The position numbers and the translations under genes were made by a program. A stretch of DNA of 64,000 nt from Mesorhizobium_K sp040049215 (GTDB lineage: Bacteria; Pseudomonadota; Alphaproteobacteria; Rhizobiales; Rhizobiaceae): the NCBI RefSeq assembly GCF_040049215.1, contig NZ_JBDZDN010000001.1:62001-126000 (forward strand). Direction: 5' to 3'. Under the pieces are notes generated by a model, which was not told the DNA's origin, ran no database searches, and saw only the letters and a program-made list of their open reading frames with translations. Below are positions 36,950 to 45,699 of the stretch, in pieces. Position 1 is the stretch's first letter, and each line of letters starts with the position of its first letter.

Positions 36950-38812
36950 GTGCACGGGGGACGGTTCAGCCGGCGTATCGCCTCCCTGCCGCGCGGCACG
37001 AAGAAGTTGCTGTTCGTCTGCTTCGACGTACTGGCGCTTGTCGCCATGCTATGGCTGAGCTTTTCGCTGCGGCTCAATAATGTCTTCGTCCCCAATGTCG
37101 AACAGGCGCTGCTCATGCTCGCGGCGCCGGCGATCGCGCTGCCGATCTTCATCCGCATGGGATTGTACCGCTCCGTCCTGCGTTTCCTTCCGGAACGGGC
37201 GATATGGACGATTCTCAGCGCGGTCACGGTGGCGGCGCTCGCCTGGGTGAGCCTGGCCTTCCTGACTCAGATGACCGGCCTGGAGGGTGTTCCGAGAACC
37301 GTGGCGCTGTTTTATTGGGCGTTGAGCGTCGTGGTGATCGCCGGCAGCCGGTTCGGGGCGAAGTGGCTGCTCTGGCCGTCGCCGGCCATGCCCACGACGG
37401 CCCCGCGCACCTTGATCTACGGCACCGGCAACCCGGCGATGCAGCTGGTCAACGCGCTGACGTCGACCCGCGAGCGCAACGTCGTCGGTTTCGTCAGCGA
37501 CGATGCGAACCTCGAGGGAATGGACATGCTTGGCCTGCGGGTCTACCCGATGTCGGGACTGGAAGCGGTCGTGACCAATTTCGGCATCGACGAGATCATC
37601 CTCACGACGACGACGCCGAACGGCGCCGTCCGGCGCGAACTGGTCGCGCGTTTCGGTTCGTTGCCCGTCAAGTTCCGGATCCTGCCGGCGATTACCGATC
37701 TGGCGGCCGGAAAATACTCGATAAGCGACGTCCGCGACATCGACATCGACGACCTGCTGCGCAGATCTCCGGTGCCGTCCGATCCGGAGTTGATGCGCGG
37801 CATCATCGAAGGCCGGGTCATTCTCATCACCGGCGCGGCCGGCTCGATCGGCTCGGCGCTCAGCCGAACGGTGGCGAAGCTCAATCCGGAAAAGCTCGTC
37901 CTCATGGACTTCAACGAGCACGGGCTCTACGAGATTGGACGCGAACTCGCCAAAAACGCGAAGTTTCCGGTCGTCCGCGTGCTCGGCTCGGTTGCCGACG
38001 CCGCGCTGGCGAGGCAGGTTCTTTGCGAACACAGCGTGGAAACCATCTACCACTGCGCCGCGTTCAAGCACGTCTCGATGGTCGAAGCTAACTGCGTCGA
38101 GGGGGCGAGGAACAACGTCCTCGGGACTTGGACAATCGCCGAGGCCGCCTATGAATGCGGCGTCAGGAATTTCATCCTGATATCGTCCGACAAGGCAGTG
38201 CGGCCGGCCAGCGCGATGGGCGCGACCAAGCGGTGGTCCGAGCTCATCGTGCGATATCACGGCACGCGCAGCGGCAATTCAGGCAGCGAGCGCAACTTCG
38301 CGTCGGTCCGCTTCGGCAACGTCATCGGCTCAAGCGGCTCCGTCGTCCCGCTCTTCAAGGAGCAGATCGCAGCCGGAGGTCCCGTCACGCTGACCCACCC
38401 AGACATGACCCGCTACTTCATGTCCGTGCGCGAGGCAGCCGAACTGATCATCCAGGCGACTGCCTTGTCCACGTCGGGAGACGTTCTGCTGCTCGAGATG
38501 GGCGAACCCGTCGCGATCAAGGATCTGGCCGAGGACATGATCCTGCTTGCCGGCCGATCGGTGCGCAACGCGCAAAACCCGGACGGCGACATAGAGATCG
38601 TGACGATCGGCGCCGCCGAGGGAGAGAAGCTTCACGAGGAACTCTTCTACGATCCGTCCGGCGTGACGCCGACCTCGCATCCCAAGATCTTGCGCGGCCG
38701 CCGCCCCAACGGATTGTCTATTGACGTTCCAGCCAGGATCGCCAGCATCCGCGACCGGATCGAGGCGCGTGACGAGCCTGCGGTCCGGCAAATGCTGTTC
38801 GATCTGCCGTAG
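36950..38812 (+). CDS. Membrane-bound nucleotide-sugar 4,6-dehydratase (WbpM/CapD/PglF type)
   Basis: A 620-residue protein: four membrane segments (about 19-39, 51-71, 84-106, 116-136), a first Rossmann-like module with GTGNPAMQ (158-165), and a C-terminal SDR domain with GAAGSIG (295-301). The catalytic region SSDKAVRPASAMGATKR carries Met423 and Lys427, that is, a Ser-Met-Lys triad where classical SDRs have Tyr; this is the known pattern in WbpM-like UDP-GlcNAc 4,6-dehydratases. The product leads to QuiNAc, FucNAc or bacillosamine-type sugars. The start is a GTG at 36950. Followed closely by a glycosyltransferase and the initiating transferase. Confidence 0.9.
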   Translation: MHGGRFSRRIASLPRGTKKLLFVCFDVLALVAMLWLSFSLRLNNVFVPNVEQALLMLAAPAIALPIFIRMGLYRSVLRFLPERAIWTILSAVTVAALAWVSLAFLTQMTGLEGVPRTVALFYWALSVVVIAGSRFGAKWLLWPSPAMPTTAPRTLIYGTGNPAMQLVNALTSTRERNVVGFVSDDANLEGMDMLGLRVYPMSGLEAVVTNFGIDEIILTTTTPNGAVRRELVARFGSLPVKFRILPAITDLAAGKYSISDVRDIDIDDLLRRSPVPSDPELMRGIIEGRVILITGAAGSIGSALSRTVAKLNPEKLVLMDFNEHGLYEIGRELAKNAKFPVVRVLGSVADAALARQVLCEHSVETIYHCAAFKHVSMVEANCVEGARNNVLGTWTIAEAAYECGVRNFILISSDKAVRPASAMGATKRWSELIVRYHGTRSGNSGSERNFASVRFGNVIGSSGSVVPLFKEQIAAGGPVTLTHPDMTRYFMSVREAAELIIQATALSTSGDVLLLEMGEPVAIKDLAEDMILLAGRSVRNAQNPDGDIEIVTIGAAEGEKLHEELFYDPSGVTPTSHPKILRGRRPNGLSIDVPARIASIRDRIEARDEPAVRQMLFDLP

Positions 38813-38840
38813 CCGTCGCCGCATCAACCATTTCGATCGA

Positions 38841-39809
38841 ATGCAGGAAGCGCAAGCATTGTCGCCCGGCCAGACACCAGAGCAGCCTCCAGACACGGTG
38901 GCCATATTGCTGGCGACGAGGGACGGCGCGGCGTTCCTCGACGATCAGCTTCGCTCGCTCACCGGGCAGACGCACAAGTCGATCGACATATGGGCCTCCG
39001 ATGACGGTTCCACCGACGGTACGCTGAGAATTCTCGCGGATTGGCGCGAACGATGGACCAGGGGCACCTTCCACCTCGCCAACGGCCCCAGGAACGGATT
39101 TGCCGAGAATTTTCGTTCTCTCCTCGCCAACGACGCTATCGAGGCCGACTATTTCGCGTTCTGCGACCAGGACGATCTCTGGGAGGCCGGTAAGCTGGAG
39201 ACGGCGCTTGCCTGGATGCGGACGCAGGACGCCTCCCTGCCGCTCCTGTTCTGCTCGAGGACGCTCACCATTTCCCAGGCCGGGCAGGCCATCGGCAAGT
39301 CGCCGCTGTTCCGGCGCCAGCCCTCCTTCCGCAATGCGCTCGTGCAGAGCCTGGCGGGCGGCAACACGATGGTGTTCAATCGGCCGGGGCGTAATCTGCT
39401 GGCGCGAGCCTCGCGCCGGGCCGGCTTCGTTAGCCACGACTGGTGGGCCTACCTATTGGTGACGGGCACCGGCGGCGTCGTACACTATTGCCCCGAGCCG
39501 CTCGTGCGCTACCGCCAGCACGCTGGCAACCTCGTCGGGGCGAACACATCCTGGACCGCGAGGCTCGCACGGCTGAAGTTCCTGCTCGGCGGTGGTTTCG
39601 GGAGGTGGAGCGACACGAATCTCGACGGCCTCGAAAAGAACCGCGACCTGCTCACCCCCGACGCGGCAGCGTCCCTGGAACTCTTCGTCCGTGCGCGGCG
39701 GAGCAGTTTTTTCACTGCGATGGCCAGCCTTCGCAAATCGGGCGTATACCGCCAGACGCCGCGCGGCACGTTAGCCCTGTGGGCGGCGGTCGCGCTCAAG
39801 CTGATGTAG
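38841..39809 (+). CDS. Family 2 glycosyltransferase
   Basis: A 322-residue GT-A glycosyltransferase. The nucleotide-binding DDGSTDG is at 54-60 and the metal-binding CDQDD at 108-112; HDWWAYLLVTGTGG and CPEPLVRYRQHAGNLVG are typical of the rhamnosyltransferase-like branch of GT2 proteins. It probably adds one sugar to the growing chain on the inner face of the membrane. The ATG at 38841 lies 28 bases after the capD-like stop; the frame is open upstream but overlaps that gene. It precedes the initiating transferase by 6 bases. Confidence 0.85.
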   Translation: MQEAQALSPGQTPEQPPDTVAILLATRDGAAFLDDQLRSLTGQTHKSIDIWASDDGSTDGTLRILADWRERWTRGTFHLANGPRNGFAENFRSLLANDAIEADYFAFCDQDDLWEAGKLETALAWMRTQDASLPLLFCSRTLTISQAGQAIGKSPLFRRQPSFRNALVQSLAGGNTMVFNRPGRNLLARASRRAGFVSHDWWAYLLVTGTGGVVHYCPEPLVRYRQHAGNLVGANTSWTARLARLKFLLGGGFGRWSDTNLDGLEKNRDLLTPDAAASLELFVRARRSSFFTAMASLRKSGVYRQTPRGTLALWAAVALKLM

Positions 39810-39815
39810 CCTCCC

Positions 39816-40355
39816 GTGAAGCGCGTCCTCGATCTGGCCTTGGCGCTCCCGCTCGCGCTGCTTGCCGGCCCCGTCGTCCTTGCGGCGGCGGCCTGGATCA
39901 GGCTGACCTCGCCGGGGCCTGCGATCTTCGCGCAGGAAAGGATCGGAAAGAACGAAGCGCGTTTCCGCTGCCTCAAGCTCAGGACCATGTACCGGGGCAC
40001 CAGGTCGCTGCCCACGCACGAGATTGGCGAACATGCGGTGACGCCGGCCGGCCGCATCCTGCGAGGGATGAAGCTCGACGAGCTGCCGCAACTCTGGAAC
40101 GTGCTGAGGGGCGAGATGAGCCTGGTCGGGCCGAGACCCTGCCTGCCCACACAGAAGGCACTGATCGAGCGGCGCCGCGACCTCGGCGTCTACGCGCTGA
40201 AGCCCGGCATGACCGGGCTTGCCCAGGTCGAGGGCATCGACATGTCGGATCCGGAAAAATGCGCCGGAAAGGACGCGGAATATCTCAAAAACCGCTCGCT
40301 CGGAATGGATATGAAGATCCTGCTCATGACACTGGCGGGAGGCGGTCTGCGTTGA
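39816..40355 (+). CDS. Initiating sugar-1-phosphate transferase (monotopic PGT, WcaJ/PglC-like)
   Basis: A 179-residue minimal phosphoglycosyl transferase. The N-terminal re-entrant hydrophobic helix (about 5-30) is followed by ITSPGP-type LTSPGPAIFAQERIGKNE, FRCLKLRTM and MKLDELPQLWNVLRGEMSLVGPRP, the family core with the catalytic Asp-Glu pair in LDELPQ. It moves a sugar-1-phosphate from its UDP carrier to undecaprenyl phosphate, starting the repeat. The small size resembles PglC rather than long WbaP/WcaJ enzymes. The start is a GTG at 39816, 6 bases after the glycosyltransferase stop. Confidence 0.9.
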   Translation: MKRVLDLALALPLALLAGPVVLAAAAWIRLTSPGPAIFAQERIGKNEARFRCLKLRTMYRGTRSLPTHEIGEHAVTPAGRILRGMKLDELPQLWNVLRGEMSLVGPRPCLPTQKALIERRRDLGVYALKPGMTGLAQVEGIDMSDPEKCAGKDAEYLKNRSLGMDMKILLMTLAGGGLR

Positions 40356-40429
40356 CGCTTGCGCGATTCTATCCGTCCCGACGCCCTGCCCCCTTTCTGG
40401 GGCGGGGGAATCCTGCTTGAGTTCCCGCC

Positions 40430-41134
40430 ATGGTTTTTATCCGCGCCCATAATATCGGCCTCAGATACCCCGTGCCCAGGCACGTCAGGTTGAGGACCCA
40501 AGGCGTCACCCGGGTAGGCGGCCTTTTCTCGGCGCCGGGGCAAGGCGCGCGCCATGTCACCGCGCTCGACGGCATCAGCTTCAAGCTGAAGCCGGGCGAC
40601 CGCCTCGGCCTGGTGGGCACCAACGGTGCAGGCAAGACGACGCTGCTCAAGGTCCTCTATGGAATCTACGAGCCGACTTCGGGCTCGATCGAGAAAAAAG
40701 GCAGGGTCGACGCGCTGTTCAACATCGGGCTCGGTTTTCGCAACCTTGCGAGCGGGCGCAGGAACATCGTTGTCAGGGGACTGATCAACGGCTGGAGCCC
40801 CGCGGAAATCGAGGACCGCATGGAGGACATCATCGCCTTCAGCGAACTCGGCGACTTCATCGACATGCCGTTGAACACCTATTCCCAGGGCATGTCGGCG
40901 CGCCTGGCCTTTGCCATCGCGACGAGCTTTCATCCCGAAATCCTGCTCATGGACGAATGGATCGGCGCCGGCGACAAGGATTTTCAGGAGAAGGCGAAAG
41001 CCCGTCTCGATGCGATGATCGACAAGGCAGGCATCATCGTGCTCGCCTCCCACAACGACGCGCTGATCAAAAAGGTCTGCAACAGGGTGATGACCCTGGA
41101 GCATGGCAGGATAAGGTCTCTGGAGGCGATATGA
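40430..41134 (+). CDS. wzt: Polysaccharide export ABC ATPase (Wzt/KpsT-like)
   Basis: A 234-residue ATPase with Walker A GTNGAGKTT (63-71), signature YSQGMSARLAFA and Walker B ILLMDEW. The subfamily mark is the short RLGLVGTNGAGKTTLLKVL plus GLGFRNLASGRRNI segment. It lacks the C-terminal carbohydrate-binding domain found in long Wzt proteins, so it resembles KpsT or short Wzt, which do not check chain-end caps. It should pair with the permease at 33045. It follows the initiating transferase by 74 bases. Confidence 0.87.
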   Translation: MVFIRAHNIGLRYPVPRHVRLRTQGVTRVGGLFSAPGQGARHVTALDGISFKLKPGDRLGLVGTNGAGKTTLLKVLYGIYEPTSGSIEKKGRVDALFNIGLGFRNLASGRRNIVVRGLINGWSPAEIEDRMEDIIAFSELGDFIDMPLNTYSQGMSARLAFAIATSFHPEILLMDEWIGAGDKDFQEKAKARLDAMIDKAGIIVLASHNDALIKKVCNRVMTLEHGRIRSLEAI

Positions 41135-41141
41135 CCGCAAG

Positions 41142-42158
41142 TCACAAGGAACGGCGCGTCAGTCTCGCCAGAAGCAGCGCTGCTTCGCACAGAACGGGAG
41201 ACTTGGTGGCAAGGATCGAGGCCTGAAGCCGGACGATCCATTTGCGGCGCCGGCAGACGAACGGGTCGCCAACGACGATGTCGCGATAGTCCCTCGCAAT
41301 CTTCAACAGCTCGTCCAGATGAGGGCCAAACACGGTCCCGCGCGCCGTGCGAGGCCGGCAGATGGCCTGGAACGCCTCGCCAATGAACGCCCTGTGGAAG
41401 CGGGGAATAAGCTGATCGCGCAGCACGAACCGGTTGCGGGGCGGGTCGTTCGGGAACGTTTGAAGGAGCTTCTTGAAGTAGCGAAAGCGGCTGCGGCTCA
41501 TGCGTATGCTGAATGAGGTGCTCGCCGAATGCATGCACCAGATCGTCACCGGACGGTCCACGAATATGTTCGTGTAGCCGGCCCGGAACATCCTCAGGAA
41601 CAGGTCGTCATCCTCATATCCCATGAACTGCGGATCGAAGCCCTCCACGGCCTCGAAAGCCGGGCGGGAGATGATCGACGCGGAAGGGAGGACGAACATA
41701 TCCTCCCTGATCAGCCTGAAGACATCCGCTTTTGGATGCATGGTGTATGCCTTGACCGTCGCCGTACGTACGACCTGCGCGTCGCCGTCGGCCTCGATGA
41801 GGTCGGCATAGGCCCATCCGAATCTGCTGTCCGGTGAAACCGCCTTGCGGAGCACTTCTATGTGGTCCGGCAGAAAGAGGTCGTCCTGGTCGAGGAAACA
41901 GACGTAGGGCGAAGACGTGGCGGCGACGCCGGCGTTGCGAGCCGACCCCTGGCCGCCATTGTCCTTGTCCAGCACCTTGAAATGCATCTCTTCGGCGAGC
42001 GCCTGCAGGAAAGCCGCCTCCTCCGGCTTCGAACCGTCATTGACGACGACAAATTCCGCCGGGGGCATCGTTTGCGACAGAACGCTCTCGACAGCCCGGC
42101 GGATGAATTTCGATCCGTCGTAAAAGGGGATGACGACCACAACGTCGGACGCCGACAC
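41142..42158 (-). CDS. Family 2 glycosyltransferase
   Basis: About 338 residues. The GT-A core starts VVVVIPFYDG, with NDGS at 40-43, NGGQGSARNAGV and LDQDD at 89-93, then GYEDDDLFLRMFRAGY for the acceptor side. The GTG at 42158 is chosen because the core begins directly after it and a GGGGGCGG lies close upstream; an in-frame ATG at 42257 would add 33 residues of low-complexity sequence without a ribosome-binding site. It is on the opposite strand to its neighbours, converging on wzt (7 bases apart). Confidence 0.82.
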   Translation of the reverse strand: MSASDVVVVIPFYDGSKFIRRAVESVLSQTMPPAEFVVVNDGSKPEEAAFLQALAEEMHFKVLDKDNGGQGSARNAGVAATSSPYVCFLDQDDLFLPDHIEVLRKAVSPDSRFGWAYADLIEADGDAQVVRTATVKAYTMHPKADVFRLIREDMFVLPSASIISRPAFEAVEGFDPQFMGYEDDDLFLRMFRAGYTNIFVDRPVTIWCMHSASTSFSIRMSRSRFRYFKKLLQTFPNDPPRNRFVLRDQLIPRFHRAFIGEAFQAICRPRTARGTVFGPHLDELLKIARDYRDIVVGDPFVCRRRKWIVRLQASILATKSPVLCEAALLLARLTRRSL

Positions 42159-42616
42159 TGGCCGCCCCCGAATCAAATCGCGACCATCCGGAACTTCTTC
42201 GCCGACGGACCTTGGGCGGCCTTTGGCTATTGTGCCCGCCCCTGGCCTGCCCGCCATCCGTGGCTGTGAACGCAACGCCAAGTTGTTCGTCCTCCGACCA
42301 AGTTCACGATCCTGGATAGTCTAGCGCATGACCGCGGCAAACGCGCCTATATTCAATGTCGTCCGTGCATCCCCGAAAGGACTTGCGGGCCGGTGGGGGG
42401 CTTTTGTCGTTTGTGGCGTTCGGATATCGTCATACCTGCATGGGCCTGTTTCGGGAGGGGACGAAGAAGAAACCTACGAATGGCGCCCGTGCATCCGCGG
42501 CCCCTACCCGATAAGTACATCTAATCTCAATTCTATGGGCTCAGAAGCCCGTCGCCGAGGTCTGCTTGATCGATATCAAGCCGGACGGTCGAAACTTGAT
42601 ACCAGAGCCGATTGAA
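42159..42616. other. 458-base divergent intergenic region
   Basis: Lies between the GT2 gene (-) and the pyruvyltransferase-glycosyltransferase gene (+). Open frames here lack homology or ribosome-binding sites. If the ATG at 42257 is the real start of the GT2 gene, 99 bases of it are coding. No operator or RNA structure could be supported. Confidence 0.45.
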
Positions 42617-44875
42617 ATGACCCAAGAGGATGCCTTTCTGCAGTTCCTGCGTTCGATCAGCGGACGACACGTCGACTTCTTTCCCAATCCCGGCAATGCG
42701 GGCGACGGAGTGATCGCCTACGCTACTTACGAGATGTTTCGCAGATACAACATCTCGGTGACCCCGCACAGACAGGAAGAGACAGTCGGCGCCGATCTTG
42801 TGCTGGCGGGCGGAGGCGGGAATCTCGTCGAGGGTCGCTACAATCAAATGGCGGATATCATACGTCGCCACTCTCACGTCGAACGCGTTGTACTGCTTCC
42901 CCATACCATCGTCGGCTTCGCCGACGTCCTGGCGCAAACGCACACAAATCTGACGGTGTTTTGCCGGGAACCGGTTTCGTACGACCTCGCATTGGCCAAT
43001 GGAGCCAGCAAAGAGCGCACATTCCTGTCTCAGGACATGGCTCTCTTTCTATCCGATGATCACTTCAGCGAATTCTTCCAGCCGGGTTCGGGAACGCTGA
43101 GGGCGCTTCGCAAGGACGGCGAATCCGCCAAAACCATCCCGGTGGGACCGGACAACATCGACTTGTCGCTGTCATGGAACGGCGATTTGTGGGGATCCGG
43201 AAGATTTTCGATGTACGTCACCAAGAGCCTCGCTGCGTATTTGGCGCGCTATGCCCTGGTTCAGACGGATCGAATGCATCTGGCGATTTTGGGTGCACTG
43301 CTGCAAAAGCAGGTTCACCTGCTCCCGAATGCCTATTTCAAGAGCGAAGCTGTGTTTCGGCATTCCTTGCAGGAGCGCTTCCCGCAGTTGAGATTTATCG
43401 ACGATCCCTCGGCAATCGAACCGGCTGGGGAAGACACGGGAGTTCTCGACGCGGAACTCAGCCCGGGGGGAGCGCATCTCGAGCCGGCGCAAACCGGTCG
43501 GCGACCGCGTCCCCAACGCGGTCCGTCTATCGGTTTTCGCCAGTTTCTAGATCGTAGGGCGAAGAAGCTCCTCAGCCCGCATTTGCGCCGGCAAGCTCAC
43601 CCCAATTCGTTCTTGCCCGCTTTCGGTGCCGCGCTGTTCGAGACCGCCGATCTTCGGCTGCAAAGACTGCGCTTCTTTTCCCAGAAAGACTATTTCGAGC
43701 AGCATCCGGACGTTGCCGTGTCAGGAATGCGGGCATCCGATCATGCACTTCGATACGGCATGTCCGAGAATCGCAGGGTGTTCAAACCTCAGACCATTGC
43801 GCGCGTCCTGGCTAGGGCGCCTGTGCCAACAGCTGTCGAATTCAAGCAAGGCCACCCTCCATCGAGCGCACTTCAGCAGAAGCCCGTCAGGCTGTACGTC
43901 AGTTCCCTTGGGAACCGGTACATGGCCGAGATCGCCGAGGCCCTGGCCGGGGACCTCCGGCAGGTGGGCATCAATGCTAGCATTGGGAACGAGCAGGATC
44001 GGATAGAGGATATTGGCGGAGCGAGACTCTTCGTCGCGCCTCACGAATTCTTCAGCCTGGGACGTGGCAGGGAGTGGCTTAGGCCCGACGTTTTCCGCAG
44101 CGCATTCCTCTTCAATACCGAGCAAGCGCAAACGCATTGGTTCGCCACCACGATGCCTGCAATCCTGGCCGCTCGTGGTGTCTTCGACCTGTCACCGCAA
44201 AATGCGTCCGTGTTCCGGGAAGCAGGGATACCATCCATGCATTGGGAGCCCTCCACCAAACCGAGGGCCGTCTGGCTGCGAGATACCGATTGGGAGCATC
44301 CTCTGATCCGGGTCCTGCAGACACACAAATCCGAACAGGAGAGCGCGAACTGGGATACGCGCCCGATCGACATCTGCTTTTTCGGGAACGAATCGCCCCG
44401 CAGACATGTTGCGCTTGCTCGTTATGCGGAACCCTTTTCACAGTATTCGACCTATATATACTGCCGAGGCCAGGCCCGTGGACCGATGTTGGAGCGGTCG
44501 CAAGAAGAGCCGCTCACGCGGATCGCCGGCTTCGTTTCCAGCCGTTCCAGGATCAGCTTGAACATCCACCGCGATGATTTTCCTTATTTCGAATGGCATC
44601 GGATGGTGCATCACGGGATGGCGTCGGGCGCCGTCGTCGTGACCGATCCGTGTCTTCCTCATCCGACATGGAAGCCGGGCATTCACTATGTCGAGGAGAA
44701 CGTTCGGCAAATTCCCAACGTGATCGATTGGCTGCTCAAAAGCCCCGATGGGCGGTCGAAGGCCAAGGAGATCAGGAGCAATGTCGCCAACCTGCTGTCC
44801 CAGCCCGTCGGCGTCCGCGACCCCGCGGCGGGAGCCGCGACTTTGATAGGCCAGGTTATGGGTTGGATGAAATGA
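42617..44875 (+). CDS. Polysaccharide pyruvyltransferase - glycosyltransferase fusion protein
   Basis: A 752-residue protein with three parts. Residues 1-265 are a pyruvyltransferase domain (CsaB/ExoV type): NPGNAGDG (24-31), VLAGGGGN (62-69) and TDRMHLAI (217-224). Residues 270-355 look like a linker. A short module at 357-390 (KDYFEQHPDVAVSGM...HALRYGMSENR) is of the kind found in rhamnan-synthesis-type proteins. Residues 424-752 resemble a GT-B enzyme of the CgeB/DUF3880 type (LNIHRDDFPYFEWHRM, then HHGMASGAVVVTDP). It may add a sugar and a pyruvyl ketal to the glycan. The ATG at 42617 is used; an upstream TTG is less likely. It overlaps the next gene by 4 bases. GC is lower than average. 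Confidence 0.72.
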   Translation: MTQEDAFLQFLRSISGRHVDFFPNPGNAGDGVIAYATYEMFRRYNISVTPHRQEETVGADLVLAGGGGNLVEGRYNQMADIIRRHSHVERVVLLPHTIVGFADVLAQTHTNLTVFCREPVSYDLALANGASKERTFLSQDMALFLSDDHFSEFFQPGSGTLRALRKDGESAKTIPVGPDNIDLSLSWNGDLWGSGRFSMYVTKSLAAYLARYALVQTDRMHLAILGALLQKQVHLLPNAYFKSEAVFRHSLQERFPQLRFIDDPSAIEPAGEDTGVLDAELSPGGAHLEPAQTGRRPRPQRGPSIGFRQFLDRRAKKLLSPHLRRQAHPNSFLPAFGAALFETADLRLQRLRFFSQKDYFEQHPDVAVSGMRASDHALRYGMSENRRVFKPQTIARVLARAPVPTAVEFKQGHPPSSALQQKPVRLYVSSLGNRYMAEIAEALAGDLRQVGINASIGNEQDRIEDIGGARLFVAPHEFFSLGRGREWLRPDVFRSAFLFNTEQAQTHWFATTMPAILAARGVFDLSPQNASVFREAGIPSMHWEPSTKPRAVWLRDTDWEHPLIRVLQTHKSEQESANWDTRPIDICFFGNESPRRHVALARYAEPFSQYSTYIYCRGQARGPMLERSQEEPLTRIAGFVSSRSRISLNIHRDDFPYFEWHRMVHHGMASGAVVVTDPCLPHPTWKPGIHYVEENVRQIPNVIDWLLKSPDGRSKAKEIRSNVANLLSQPVGVRDPAAGAATLIGQVMGWMK

Positions 44876-45642
44876 CCGGACTGATACAGATCGACGGCGC
44901 TGTCGTGCTGGATGTGATTTTCGAGAGCGTTCGCGATGCTGCGACGGCGCCCGACCTCGTCACGGTCGCAGTCAGCCTTTTCAACTACGAGAGGTTCCTC
45001 GGCAAATGCCTCGACACCGTCTCACAGCAGCTGCATCAACATATCGACCTGATAATCGTCGACGACGCCTCCGATCAGGACGACTCGCTTCGTGCAGCGC
45101 AAGAGTGGCTGAGCGCAAACGGTCACCGATTCGCACGAGCCTTGCTCGTTCGTCACGCGCGAAACCAAGGGCTCGCCCAGGCTCGAAACACTGCCTTTAC
45201 CCTTTCGCGATCGGACCCGGTCTTCGTGCTCGACGCGGACAACCAGATCTACCCGCGTGCGCTCAGCCGATTGCTGGGAATGATCCAGGCCGGCAATAGC
45301 GCTGCGTATTCCCAGCTCGAATTTTTTGGCGAGGAGAAGCGCCTGGGTTATGCGGACTTCTGGAGCCAGCAGAAATTCAGGCGCGGAAACTATGTCGACG
45401 CCATGGCCATGGTCTCCAAGGCTTCCTGGAAGCAGGTTGGTGGCTATACGCCCATGGATGGCTGGGAAGACTATGACTTTTGGTGCAAGCTGATCGATGC
45501 AGGGCTGGAAGCGGTGTTCGTTCCGGAAATCCTGTGCCGTTACCGAGTTCATTCAAGCTCGATGCTGCGCACCGACACTGCGAGAGCAGATGAAAGCGTG
45601 AGGATGCAGATGGTCTCCAGGCATCCGTGGCTTGACCTGTAG
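44872..45642 (+). CDS. Family 2 glycosyltransferase
   Basis: A 256-residue GT-A enzyme with VAVSLFNYERFL, DDASDQ (64-69), NQGLAQARNTAF and VLDADN (119-124), and a GWEDYDFWCKL acceptor segment. The ATG overlaps the stop of the preceding fusion gene (ATGA), so the two are translated together and probably act on the same glycan. Its 3' end faces the dTDP-rhamnose operon, 57 bases away. Confidence 0.86.
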   Translation: MTGLIQIDGAVVLDVIFESVRDAATAPDLVTVAVSLFNYERFLGKCLDTVSQQLHQHIDLIIVDDASDQDDSLRAAQEWLSANGHRFARALLVRHARNQGLAQARNTAFTLSRSDPVFVLDADNQIYPRALSRLLGMIQAGNSAAYSQLEFFGEEKRLGYADFWSQQKFRRGNYVDAMAMVSKASWKQVGGYTPMDGWEDYDFWCKLIDAGLEAVFVPEILCRYRVHSSSMLRTDTARADESVRMQMVSRHPWLDL

Positions 45643-45699
45643 CGGCGCTCCCGCTCCGTCGCTTGGCGACAAGGATGCATTCCTCGGCAATCGAAAACA

